Positions 37,080-47,760 of a stretch of 64,000 bases of DNA are shown here, in pieces. The DNA comes from Phocoena phocoena (taxonomy: Eukaryota; Chordata; Mammalia; Artiodactyla; Phocoenidae). Under the pieces are notes generated by a model. That model was not told the origin of the DNA, made no database searches, and saw nothing but the letters and a program-made list of their open reading frames with translations. The stretch lies in assembly GCF_963924675.1 (NCBI RefSeq), contig NC_089238.1, positions 40,132,879 through 40,196,878 on the forward strand, written 5' to 3'. A program made the position numbers and the translations under genes. Position 1 is the first letter of the stretch. Each line of letters starts with the position of its first letter.

Positions 37080-38250
37080 GGTGTGGCGCCTGGGAGAGGG
37101 GTCTGAACTGGTCAGCACAGAAATGGAGAGGAAGCCGTGAGGTATTATTAACAACAGTGAGGAATGGGAGAGGTTGCTCGGTTTGGGGTGCGCAGAACGC
37201 GGAGGGGGGGTGTCACGCGGTGGGGGTGCTCAGCCACAAGACAGCCTGGTCCCGAAGCCCGGCGCCGAGCCTACCCAAGGTCAGAGCCTGAGGGGGGTGT
37301 GGGTAAAGGTTGGGTAGGATGGGCGGGGGAGGGGGAGGAACCAGATTGGGCCCCTCTGGATCCCGCCCTCTCTCCCTCCTCAGCCATTGGGCAATTACGC
37401 TGTCCGTCAGGTGCCCGCCTCCACGGATGAACCAATAAAGGGTGGCGAGAGGATGCTTCCTTCTCTAGCTGGATCAGCACAAGAGGTCCCTTCAGGGAGG
37501 TGAGTCCGGGGTGGGGGCAGCTGCGGCACCGTAGGCTGGCGCAGAATTGACTGGCGGACCCGGCGGCTTTGGCGCAAGCGGGTGAGAGGAGGACCAGGGT
37601 GCGATGTAGGGAAGGGGGTGAGCGCGGGATGTGAAAACCTCTAACCTCGCCTGGTCCGCTCCGGCCCGCAGCATCGGCTCACGTGATGGGGTGGAGAGTG
37701 GAGGTGAGGTGAGGGGGCGGGCCCGCGGCGGACGGGGAAGGGCCTTGGTCACAGCTACGGTCACCCGTCTCGCGCGCACGCGCCACGTGGGTTCGCGGCC
37801 TTGCTCAGGGCCTTTGGCTGTGTACCCGGACTTCCGCAGTAGCTGTTTTAGCCCTCGGAGTACCCTCTGTGAGCTCAGCATCTCAACTGAATTCTCCTTT
37901 TTTATAGACCCGGAAGCTGGGGCTCAGGGACGTGGCCGCTCCAGGGTTTGAGGGAGATAGGGCTTGTTGGACTTAGGAGGCAGCGCTCTTTCTTATCTGT
38001 GAGGCTTGACTTTGGGATCTGTTTTCTTTAGATACGCGAAATTGTCTGGGTCCGGTCTGCGGCAGACCGCCTTGCGTCGGGCATCGCCGCTTGGCTTCTC
38101 TGCAAGGCTGGGGGTGGGGTTGGGGGGCGCGGGGAGGCGCCCTCTGCGCGCCCTGCCCGACCGCACCAGTTCGTAGTTCGGCGGGGTGGGCTGGGGAGAG
38201 GGGGCGGTCCTCAAGTGTGGGCGCTCTCCACACCCCAACAGACAAACTTG
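37080..38250 (+). promoter_or_regulatory. PDP2: CpG-island promoter of PDP2
   Basis: CpG-dense block. ATTGG (37385-37389) and CCAAT near 37430 lie upstream of the first exon's end. Palindromic E-boxes TCACGTGA (37679-37686) and CCACGTGG (37783-37790) lie in the start of intron 1. No TATA box is evident. Confidence 0.75.
37430..37499 (+). other. PDP2: PDP2 non-coding exon 1 (3' end supported, start approximate)
   Basis: A consensus donor AGGTGAGT has GT at 37500-37501 inside the CpG island. Human PDP2 also has a 5' UTR exon separated from one coding exon. The matching acceptor TTTTCAG is at 39793-39799. The left boundary is a guess. Confidence 0.5.
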
Positions 38251-38518
38251 AGGAGGGCAGAATTCATAAACGAAATCTGAAAACACGTGGAAACTCTCCT
38301 CCCGGGTCACCAGAGAAAATAGAAAATAGAGCAGCTTTTTTTTTTGTCTAAGGAAAAATACCACCAGAGGCTGTTGAAAGTGCTAGGAAACTGCTTCCTT
38401 CATGCCCTTGTGGAGGCAGATGTGAACCATTTGGAACTCGGTTTGGCAATATGAGTCTACACCCTTTGACCTACTGATGCCAGCCTTGGGAAATAAGTAG
38501 GTTAAAACCTAAGTAGGG

Positions 38519-38738
38519 GGGCTTCCCTGGTGGCGCAGTGGTTGAGAGTCCGCCTTCCGATTCAGGGGACGCGGGTTCGTGCCCCGGTCTGGGAAGATCC
38601 CACATGCCGCGGAGCGGCTGGGCCCGTGAGCCATGGCCGCTGAGCCTGCGCGTCTGGAGCCTGTGCTCTGCAACGGGAGAGGCCACAACAGTGAGAGGCC
38701 CGCGTATCACAAAAGAAAAAAAATAAACAAAAAACAAC
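38519..38738 (+). mobile_element. Short-form CHR SINE in PDP2 intron 1
   Basis: Flanked by CCTAAGTAGGG(G) at 38508-38519 and 38739-38750. The close match suggests a recent insertion. Confidence 0.94.
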
Positions 38739-39059
38739 CCTAAGTAGGGGAAAGGTTGAGGCGTTAGGCGTTGCAGTTTGGTATTTTATAAGTAGAGACA
38801 CAGTGGAAACAACCTCTAATCCCCAATGATACACCTAATGATAAAAGTAATAATACCTTTTTCGGAGCCGAAGGGTTATATTTCTTTAAACCGTCACAAA
38901 ACCGTATGAAACTAATATTCCCATTCCACGGATGGACAACTGGAACTCAGGCAAGTGAAGTAGTGTGTCTGCTGCTAGACAGCTAGTATCATACCTAATG
39001 TGCTTTTGGGCCTCTGAAATGGCCATGTTTAGCCACTGTTTGAGGCATTCATTTACATA

Positions 39060-39460
39060 CATGTAGAACAAGCTCTGGCCAGTTTTATTAAAGAAACTTT
39101 GCATGATTTACTTTTCACCAGTTTCTTCTGGCTTGTTTCTAATCATCACCTGGATCAGTGTACATACTCTGTAGTATTTTCCTCATGCTGTGCCCAATTC
39201 AATATTATTGCCGCTGTAGTGACGGGACACCAGTTTTGGCCAACATGGTGTAGTACTCTAGTTCAGATTTCCTCAAGGCTGGGCCGTTGTCGGCGAGGAG
39301 GACCAGGTTCACTTTGCCTTGTCTGATCATCTTCAGACATCTTGTACCCCAGCACATACTTTCCACTTACCATAACCAGCTGGAGCCTAGAATTGATCTG
39401 TCTCCGGCGACTTTTCCATCTTCTTTGCTGCCACCATCTTCCTGGTTTAGGTGCTGGATG
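39060..39460 (-). pseudogene. RPL30: Processed pseudogene of ribosomal protein RPL30
   Basis: On the minus strand an ATG (39437-39435) opens MVAAKKMEKS, then a +1 shift leads into [19 protein letters not shown], a clear RPL30 segment. Later pieces (AKLVLLADN-like, [21 protein letters not shown]) appear in shifting frames. The original stop region is at 39108-39110, and an AATAAA (complement of 39084-39089) follows. There are no introns and several frameshifts and deletions, so it is a retrocopy and not functional. No clear poly(A) tract or target duplication remains. Confidence 0.9.
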
Positions 39461-39853
39461 GCGTCCAACAGAAAGCAGCCACCAAGATAGCTGGGGAGCA
39501 AGAAAGAGCTTATATTTAAATGAACACTTAAAGCCTACTGGGGAGAGTGAACGTGGGAGCTGAGCACAGGGCCCTGGCAAGGGAAAGGATTTGGGAAGGA
39601 GGAAAAGGTGGCCTCTGGGGTAGCCCTCAGTGACTCTTTAAGATCAGAGAGTGTTTAAAAACCCATTTTCTGAAATGTGATTATATATTATAATGGGAGG
39701 TGTGGAGACTTGCTTAAGTATTTTGAGATTTAGTGTTTTCAGAAGTCATTATTTTTAAAAAATTAAATTTAAAACTTTCTTAAACTCTCAAATTTTCAGG
39801 TTTAAAAAAAACCCTTTTTGCTGAAGGAACACATTCGCTCATACAGTTTCAGA

Positions 39854-41446
39854 ATGTCAAGTACTGTGTCCTACTGGATTTTCAATTCTGCAAGAAACAG
39901 CATTGCCACATTACAAGGGGGACAACGTTTATATTCAAGATATGCCTCAAACAGGATTAAATCAAAATGGAGGCTCTTTCCCCAGGGGCCAGTCACCCTA
40001 AAAAACAATGCCTCATGTGGTGGCATTGCTCTGCAGAAAGCCTATAGACACACATCAACAGAGGAAGATGATTTCCACTTGCCACTCAGCCCTGAGCAGG
40101 TAAATGAAGTGCTGCGAGCCGGTGAGTCGGCCCACAAGATTCTTGACCTTGTCAGTGGAGTCCCAAGTTCGGTGTTGCGGTTTGAGAGCAACCAGCTGGC
40201 TGCCAATTTCCCAGTGGAGGACCGGGGAGGTGTAGCCGCCTGCCTGCAGACCAATGGGCTGATGTTTGGTGTCTTCGATGGACATGGGGGCCACGCATGT
40301 GCTCAAGCGGTAAGCGAGAGGCTCTTCTACTATGTGGCAGTGTCACTGATGTCCCAGCAGACACTGGAGCAGATGGAGGGGGCGATGGAAAGCATGAAGC
40401 CCCTGCTGCCCATTCTGCAGTGGCTCAAGCGCCCAGGGGACAGTATCTACAAGGATGTCACGTCAGTGCACCTTGATCACCTCCGTGTCTACTGGCAGGA
40501 GCTGCTGAACCTGCACATGGAAATGGGGCTGAACATTGAGGAAGCATTAATGTACTCCTTCCAGAGGCTGGATTCTGACATCTCGCTAGAGATCCAGGCC
40601 GCCCTGGAAGATGAGATGACCAGGAACCTTTCACTCCAGGTTGCTTTCTCAGGGGCAACAGCTTGCATGGCCCATGTCAATGGAGTTCACTTGCATGTGG
40701 CAAACGCTGGTGACTGCCGGGCCATCCTTGGTGTCCAGGAGGACAATGGCATGTGGTCTTGTCTGCCCCTCACCCGGGACCACAATGCCTGGAACCCAAC
40801 CGAGCTGTCACGGCTAAAGAGGGAGCATCCTGAGTCAGAGCACAGGACAATCATCATGGACAACAGGCTGCTGGGTGTCCTCATGCCCTGCAGGGCCTTC
40901 GGGGACGTCCAGCTGAAGTGGAGTAAAGAGCTGCAGCGCGGTGTCCTGGAGCGGGGCTTTGACACCGAGGCCCTCAACATTTACCAGTTCACCCCCACAC
41001 ACTACTACACTCCACCTTACCTGACGGCCAGGCCTGAGGTCACATACCACAGGCTGAGGCCCCAGGATAAGTTCCTTGTGCTGGCCTCTGACGGCCTGTG
41101 GGATGTGCTGGGCAATGAGGATGTGGTGAGGCTGGTGGTGGAGCACCTGGCTGAAGTGTGTCGGCACAAGCCAGACCTGGCCCAGAGACCCGCCAACCTG
41201 GGACTCATGCAGAGCCTGCTGCTGCAGAGGAAAGCCCAGGGGCTCCACGCCACCGACCAAAACGCAGCCACACGTCTGATCAGATACGCCATAGGCAGCA
41301 ACGAGTACGGGGAGATGGAGCCTGAGCGGCTGTCGGCGATGCTGACATTGCCGGAGGACTTGGCAAGGATGTACAGGGATGATATCTCTGTCACTGTGGT
41401 ATATTTTAACTCAGACTCGATTGGTGCATCTTACAAGGGGAGTTAA
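39854..41446 (+). CDS. PDP2: PDP2, pyruvate dehydrogenase phosphatase catalytic subunit 2
   Basis: A single coding exon of 530 codons plus TAA; human has 529. PDP2 is a mitochondrial-matrix PPM/PP2C phosphatase that removes inhibitory phosphates from the E1 alpha subunit of pyruvate dehydrogenase. The N-terminal 60-70 residues are basic and poor in acids until STEEDD, as in a mitochondrial presequence. PPM motifs are intact: FGVFDGHGGH (139-147), NAGDCRAILG (284-293), LTRDHNAWN (306-314), ASDGLWDVL (411-419) and YRDDISVTVVYF (507-518), with metal-binding Asp142, Asp413 and Asp509/510. The start is the first in-frame ATG (A at -3); a TAA at 39803-39805 lies upstream in frame. Exon 2 begins at 39800. 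Confidence 0.98.
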   Translation: MSSTVSYWIFNSARNSIATLQGGQRLYSRYASNRIKSKWRLFPQGPVTLKNNASCGGIALQKAYRHTSTEEDDFHLPLSPEQVNEVLRAGESAHKILDLVSGVPSSVLRFESNQLAANFPVEDRGGVAACLQTNGLMFGVFDGHGGHACAQAVSERLFYYVAVSLMSQQTLEQMEGAMESMKPLLPILQWLKRPGDSIYKDVTSVHLDHLRVYWQELLNLHMEMGLNIEEALMYSFQRLDSDISLEIQAALEDEMTRNLSLQVAFSGATACMAHVNGVHLHVANAGDCRAILGVQEDNGMWSCLPLTRDHNAWNPTELSRLKREHPESEHRTIIMDNRLLGVLMPCRAFGDVQLKWSKELQRGVLERGFDTEALNIYQFTPTHYYTPPYLTARPEVTYHRLRPQDKFLVLASDGLWDVLGNEDVVRLVVEHLAEVCRHKPDLAQRPANLGLMQSLLLQRKAQGLHATDQNAATRLIRYAIGSNEYGEMEPERLSAMLTLPEDLARMYRDDISVTVVYFNSDSIGASYKGS

Positions 41447-44400
41447 GAGTCTCCCATCCTGTTGCCAAGGTTAACTTAAATGCTTTTCTAAGACATTTTC
41501 ACTTACTCTTAAACTGGCTATTTAGACCTTGTTGTTAAAGGGCAGGCAGATGTAGCTTGCTTAATAATAGACTAACGTGAGAGAAAAAACAGCCTAGGAT
41601 TAAAAACAATAGTAGTGATTTTATGTCCCTGCATGTTTTGGTCACCTCTTCTACGCAGAAAGGGTGGAACACAGAGACCGTAGACTTGGCTGGGGCTCGT
41701 GTAACCCAAGTCCTTTTATAAATACACTGTTGTTAAACTGTGTCAGCCTGAGCCTGCGAAGTATAAAATTAATCATGATTCTAAGGATATGAAGAAGTTC
41801 AGGATCTTATGAGGTCTTGATACGAAAATCTGCAAAGTTGGTAATTCTCAATTCGTAATCATGGCCTTCTAGACTATGAAGGGAGGTTTTGTTTGTTTTT
41901 TATTTTGAAGTTCCTAAAGACCTAGGTTTATAAAGCATATCACAGGACACTTTTCTATGCAATATTCTAACTTTTTTGTGTGTATGATTTTACTTGTGAA
42001 AACATTTTGTAATGCTGCATTCTAGTTCCGATTTAGTTTATTTTAAAATTGAGTCCTCAAACTTGCAAACAGGCCTGCTCTAAGCGAGCATGCTTGGAAT
42101 GAGTTTTCTTGGTTTTCAGCTGAGGGTGAAGGTGGCCAGGCCTCTGAACCGGCTGAATTTATTTGTGCAGCTTTCGGACCTTACCACTGAGTCCCACCCC
42201 CTGAACCTTTGAGCCATGGTAGGAGGTTACTTCTGTCTGAGCCTTAACTCCTTTCCTGCATTAATAAAATTTCCTCCGGGGTTTAGTAAATCTCTGCAGA
42301 TTTACTCATAGCACTTAACCTTTCTGATTATACCTCTCAGACATTCTTCTAATTCCACCTAATGTTCCTTCCCCCTCTGCTATGCTGAACTCCCTCACCC
42401 TGCTGCTGACTGTGCAATCCTGTCTAGAAAGAATGCTCCCAATTCACATGGTTGAAGGGAAGGAGAAAATTCAAGATTGCATGTGGTAATTGTGACAGAC
42501 AGTTTAGGCAGGACAGCTTATACAGTGGATTGTAGACTTAAAACTCAGCCTGAATCTGGAGACGTAAAAACATGAAGGACCTGAGAACGGTCACTTAGTC
42601 TCCCTAGCTGCATGCATCCCGAGGGGCAGTGGGGAAGAGGGAGGAGTGAGATTTTTCAGATGGGACACTTGCCCATAGATTGTGGGATAAATGGCCATTG
42701 CTACTCCTCAGGAACTAGGCCTTATTTAGTATAGGAGTTGGGGCAAAAACAAATGTAACCTGTACTGGCTTCTGTGGGCTGTACAGTCTGTGTTTATTAG
42801 AAAATTAAACCATGTGGATCCTTTCTGGGGGGATGAATTTCATGTTCTGAATTGCTGTAGCATTTAAACAGGAAATGTGTCCCTAAGTGGAAACACAAAT
42901 ATAATCCCACAAAAACTGACACTTTTTATGTTCCTGCACTGTCTTCATTGATCGCTCTCCTCACCCCCTTTCGCACTGAAAGGAAAGCAAACAGCTAGGT
43001 TTGACTTCCACATTTTTGTCCACATTCAGGACATTCAAGTGTTGAGAAACTTCTAGCCTGCGGCTACTGCCCTGTGCATTTACTGATATGGCTTCATCTA
43101 AGAAATTCTCCTTTGAGTGCTTAAGCCTTGGTCCTTTTATTCTGAAACTATTCATCTTCCTTCTGATCTCCTAGATCTTAACTCAGAAATAAAACGTGAA
43201 GCCCTGTCATTCAGCTTGCATGACGGTTTGTTACTAGAGCCGAAGACTGCTTGTCTGATACCCTTGTTCTTTATGCGAGCTAAACCCTGGTGCACGCTCT
43301 CATTTACCGGGATTACGGGGTCTGAATCCTGTTTTGGAGCCTAGCTTGGGTCATAAATACATCTGATTAAGTAACCTGTGTGACAGTTGAGAGAATACAG
43401 ACTTCCCACCTGTTCCTTCAAGGGTATCTCTGTTTTTTCTCAGCCTAATAGATTTCCTGCTTTCTAATTGGTATATTGAGAGAGAGGAAAGCCTGGTTTC
43501 TTGTCTGCCTTTTGCCATTGTGAACTCTGTCTGCTCTTGCCATGAATGCTCCACGGAGCACCTTCTGGTTAAACCCCAGCATGTCTGATTCCCTGACCAC
43601 AGTTCTGCTGTCACTGGCCTTCCTGAGGCACGTGGACTACCACTTGAGGGCACTGGGATTTGAGAGGGGGTTGGTGGTACTTTGTCAGGTCTTCGGAAAC
43701 ATTTATCATTCCTTTTATGTAAAGATTCTGATATTGAGACTTCTGAAATGAACTAAAAAAATGAGATTGAATCTTTAATGTTTAGGATGTCACTTTTGAA
43801 TAAAGTATGCTTTGGTGCTTTAAACAGCATATTTACTGTTTTAGGTAAGAAATGGTAATATTGGCCTGTTTTAGATGTTGTTTTATATGTAAATAATACA
43901 GTTGTGCTGATTGGGGATTGGTCAAAATGGATAGAGAAGTTCTAAATTCAAGTTAGCGCGCTAGGTCAAGTTACTTATTCAGTTTGCTGAGACGTTATTT
44001 GTGACCTTAAAGCTAATTTATTATAATGAAAGTGTAAACTTTGAGGTATGTTAATATATAAACATATTTTTCCCAGAAGTACGATTGGCCTAAAAGATCG
44101 AGTGGGTTAAGACTTAGTTTAGACACAACTGAGCTGACACCTTTTATATGAGGGAAATAGAAACAGCTCAAGCTTGAATTAAAGAATGGAATAATTAATT
44201 GTATAGAACACGACAGTGTATTCGGAATGAGTCTAGCTTGACTCTTCCATCCATCAGCCCCTAGTGACCTATTTTTCGTTTGACAATCTTGGGGAAACCT
44301 TAACTTCCCAGGTTAAATCAGGATATCCTGGAACTGAGCTATCCTAGTTTCATTGTTAGTGGTTCATTTGTCGCTGAACATGACTCCCATAGCAGAGAAT

Positions 44401-44450
44401 GCCCTGGTGTGGCTTTGAGGCTGGGGAATAAAGGCTGGTGGTACCGCTTT
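41447..44450 (+). terminator. PDP2: PDP2 3' UTR with candidate poly(A) signals
   Basis: Long AT-rich stretch without genes or recognised repeats. AATAAA hexamers occur at 42263-42268, 43799-43804 and 44427-44432. The human transcript also has a long 3' UTR, so the distal signals are plausible. Which is used is unknown. Confidence 0.5.
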
Positions 44451-46000
44451 TTCCTGTGAGCTGCCACGTGTGTTACCAAGTGGAAAACACACATGGACTG
44501 CAGTGCGACTGTCTACTGAGCAGGCTGAGGCTCTGTTCCCGATGCCTTGGGCACCTGACGTTTAGTTTAACTGGCCTCCTTGAAAATATTTCTTATCAAA
44601 CATTTACTTGGAAAAATTATTAACCATGTTCTTTAATATTTACTGACATTTGTATTGTAAAGTGTATACCAATGTTTTTTTGACATTGATTTTCTAACCA
44701 TGAGAGAGATTTAAATGAAATTTGTAAATAAGAGGAAAAATGAGATTTGGTTTCTTTTGTTTTTGAATATTCATATTTTTAAGGTCCTTAGGGTACTAGA
44801 TTAGGCCAGCCTTTGTCTCACCACCTTTATCTGGTCTATTCAATAGTCCACCCAAAAGAGACATTTTCTTTGCAAATTTTCGATGACTGCTGAGCACACA
44901 GGAAGTCCTTGCTTAATGTTAACAGTGTGTGGGAAGCTGAAAAGAATGAAAAGGAAGTGTGAAGGCTTTTGTTGTGAGGGTCTCCACACACTCAGGGCCA
45001 AGGCCTGCTGGGATTTCACATTATTTAACTGGCCTTGTAAAACCAGCTTCTTTGTTAATCTTAAATTCAGAGCCAGCTTTGGGGAAGATGTCTAGTTAGC
45101 TACCTAGATAGAGTTGAAGACCCCACTCCATCCCACCCCCACTGACTGAGTTTTATCTCATTGCCTCTGAGTGATACAGCTCATAAGGACAGCTCCAATG
45201 GGTGCTTCTTAAAATGCAAATACAACTATTAAGTTGTTAAATTTAGTATGGGCTAGGGTGGTTAAACTGGGCCTTGAGGAGGAGCAGATTTGGGGGAGAG
45301 AAAGATAGAAAAGGGAATGTCTGAGGTCTGCTAAGGGTGATGGAGGAGCTGTTTCCTTCTTTATAACATGATGAAAACAGGCCCAGAGGCTTGAAAACTT
45401 GCCCCTGACACTGTGGTAGGGCAGGAATTTGAACCAAGTCCACCGTGCTGTGCACGTGTCCCAGTACTGGGCTTTCAGAAAGGGATAATAATGCAGGAAA
45501 AATCTCATGGCCCACTTTTGGCACAGGGTGGGTGGGTGGAGAAGTAGGGCTTGGTGACAAGAAGCTAGATGAATAACCCATGCATTCCAATATCCCATCA
45601 TTTGGAACTTGATAAACATAGAGGGAAAACAGGGAGAATTAAATTTTAAACATTGCGCTCTTTAACTAGAGGGGAAAGTCAATTTATACTGTTCTTTTCA
45701 CCTCTAGAGTTTTTGTTTCCATTTTATTTGATGCTACTAAATGGCCTTAAATAGTTCCCAGGCTAGTGACCCTCTGTATCGTGGGTAGCTGGCACTCCAA
45801 GCAACTCCCTCTACTGGACCTCCATGGGCCATAGTGTGTTTGTTCCATTGAGCCCTGACCTTACCTGTTCCTGGCTGGGAGGAGCAAGTGGGGATTAAGG
45901 GGGCCAGAGTTCCCCTTCCGACTTTCACTGGCAATGGAATAAGTGAAACCGAACAGGACCCTGTGGGGCCCCCTGGATACAAAAGCTGCCCCCCTCCTCC
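44451..46000. other. Unique sequence downstream of PDP2
   Basis: AT-rich at first, then neutral. No repeat or gene recognised. It may still be PDP2 3' UTR if a later signal is used. Confidence 0.4.
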
Positions 46001-46007
46001 CGTCTCC

Positions 46008-47180
46008 TGTTTTTTATTTGTAGAAAAGGCCCTGGTCTCCTAGGCTTTCCCAGAGTTCCAAAGAGCGGCACAAGAGTTACTAATTAGGGAAGTGAGGGAA
46101 TTCAGAAACAAAGGAAAACCAGTTAAACAACAAAAGTAATGACAATAGCTCATGGATAAAACAGTTCCTCCTCAAGGTGAATACGTAGCAATCTGACACT
46201 TAGCTTTGAGTTGTTCTGAAGGAACTAAACCCCACCCCACCACCCCAGGTGGAGGATGGTGACTGCGGGCTCACCACAAGCACTGTGGACCTCAGACTGG
46301 TTGGAACCAGAAGGCGGATGATTGAGATTACCAAGACATCACCCTGGAAACCCCTGCCCTTTCCCCAAAATAGTTGGAATAATCCTCCCACTTATTAGCC
46401 TATGAAATTACCCAGCCCATAAAAACTAACCACCTAGGGACTTCCCTGGTGGTACAGTGGTTAAGAATCTGCCCGCCAATGCAGGGGACATGAGTTCAAA
46501 CCCTGGTCCCGGAGGATCCCACATGCCGTGGAGCAACTAAGCCTGTGCGCCACAACTACTGAGCCTGCGCTCTAGAGCCCACGAGCCACGACTACTGAGC
46601 TCGCATGCCGCAACTACTGAAGCCCACGCGCCTAGAGCCTGTGCTCCACAACAAGAGAAGCCACCGCAATGAGAAGCCCGCGCACCGCAGTGAAGAGAAG
46701 CCCCTGCTCATGGCAACTAGAGGAAGCCGGCGCGCAGCAACGAAGACCCAACGCAGCCAAAAATAAATAATAAATAAAATAAAATTAAAAAAACCCCAAA
46801 CCAGAAAACTAACCACCCTGTATTTCAGGGCCCCCTCACCTTCTGCCTATGGAAATGTGTATCTCTGCTTTCACTTTACTATGGCTCGCTAGCTCTTGAA
46901 TTCTCCCCTGCATGAAGCCAGGGACCCTCGCTTGGCAGCCCGTCCCAGGAACTCGACAGAGACCTGGGACGTGACCATCCTCTCAGGCCCCATTTTCCTG
47001 CAGCCTCTTTACAAAGGCTATTAATAAATTTACTTCTTACCTGTCACTTTGCCTCTTGCTGAATTACTTCTGTGCCGAGACACAAAGAACCTGAGTTTCA
47101 TTAAGTCCTGAGACGAGTTGTGGTTTTCAGTTGGAATATTGTGGGTTCGAGTCCCATCTGAGGTGTGTGGCTTCACAGCA
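46008..47180 (+). mobile_element. Solo ERV1-type LTR, split by a SINE
   Basis: Begins TG and ends CA, flanked by CCGTCTCC (46000-46007, 47181-47188). It carries a TATA-like CATAAAAA near 46419, AATAAA at 47023-47028, and the typical LTR 3' segment 'gacacaaagaacctgagttt'. Without the SINE it is about 790 bp. No gag, pol or env sequence is present. An 8-bp flank match is longer than usual for ERV1 and may include chance identity. Confidence 0.8.
46435..46804 (+). mobile_element. CHR-type SINE inside the LTR
   Basis: Long-form copy with perfect 13-bp flanks AAAACTAACCACC (46422-46434, 46805-46817). It sits about 10 bp past the LTR TATA-like box. Confidence 0.95.
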
Positions 47181-47714
47181 CCGTCTCCGTGCAGCAGATG
47201 AATAGAAGGAATGTCTGCCATGAGCTACTGCTCTGTCCAGTCCACCTGCAAACACCTTGTGTGGCCCCGGGGCCCGGCATGCAGAGCTGTCCAGGGATTG
47301 GCTCATGACACTGGGCACAATGGGGATGGGGAAGGGCCAGCCCGGGGGTCTGGGACGGGCTCTGGGGATATTGTGGAAGTAGGGGCAAAAGTTGTAGCGA
47401 AGGTTGAGGGGGAGCTGGCCAAAAGTGGCTGAGTGGGCAAGCAGGAGCCCCTCAGGTGATCTCTGGGGATGGGGAAGTGGACAAGGCCACGCAGCGACCT
47501 CAGAGAGGACATGGCTTGCTCTTCATCAGCGCAGAGTGGGGTGGGGCAACGCAGAAAGCCTCACCTCAATCCCCCCACTTGCCCTGCGGTGTTGCCACCA
47601 GGTGCTGCTGGGCATTTGTCCTTGTTTATCTCCTCCCCACCCTCATCCCTGTCATGTCAGGCTTAGCCCCCTGTCCTACTGATTGTACAATGAATAAGGA
47701 GGGATGGGGGGCAG

Positions 47715-47760
47715 ATGGGTGGATGGATGGATGGATGGATGGATGGATGGATGGATGGTT
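47715..47760. repeat. (GGAT)n microsatellite
   Basis: About ten uninterrupted GGAT units. Confidence 0.95.

Larger units (their letters stand above)
20304..37080. other. CA7-PDP2 intergenic region
   Basis: I see no gene here. Apart from the separately listed repeats it holds L2-like sequence near 32930-33060, MIR near 22190-22290, 25680-25760, 29380-29560 and 33850-33950, and long unique stretches (24400-27000, 28100-29300, 35900-37000). Open frames are short and lack domains. Confidence 0.65.
37500..39799. other. PDP2: PDP2 intron 1
   Basis: The first 750 bp are CpG island. The rest holds a short-form SINE and an antisense RPL30 pseudogene. No exon-like sequence is seen. Confidence 0.6.

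Noticed and set aside
39818..39853. Upstream extension of PDP2 by 12 codons
   Set aside because: It would start at TTG. The first ATG is 39854, an in-frame stop lies at 39803, and MSSTVSYWI matches the known PDP2 start.
47135..47160. B-box-like GGGTTCGAGTCCCA suggesting a tRNA gene
   Set aside because: It lies in the 3' part of the ERV LTR. No A box or cloverleaf arms surround it.
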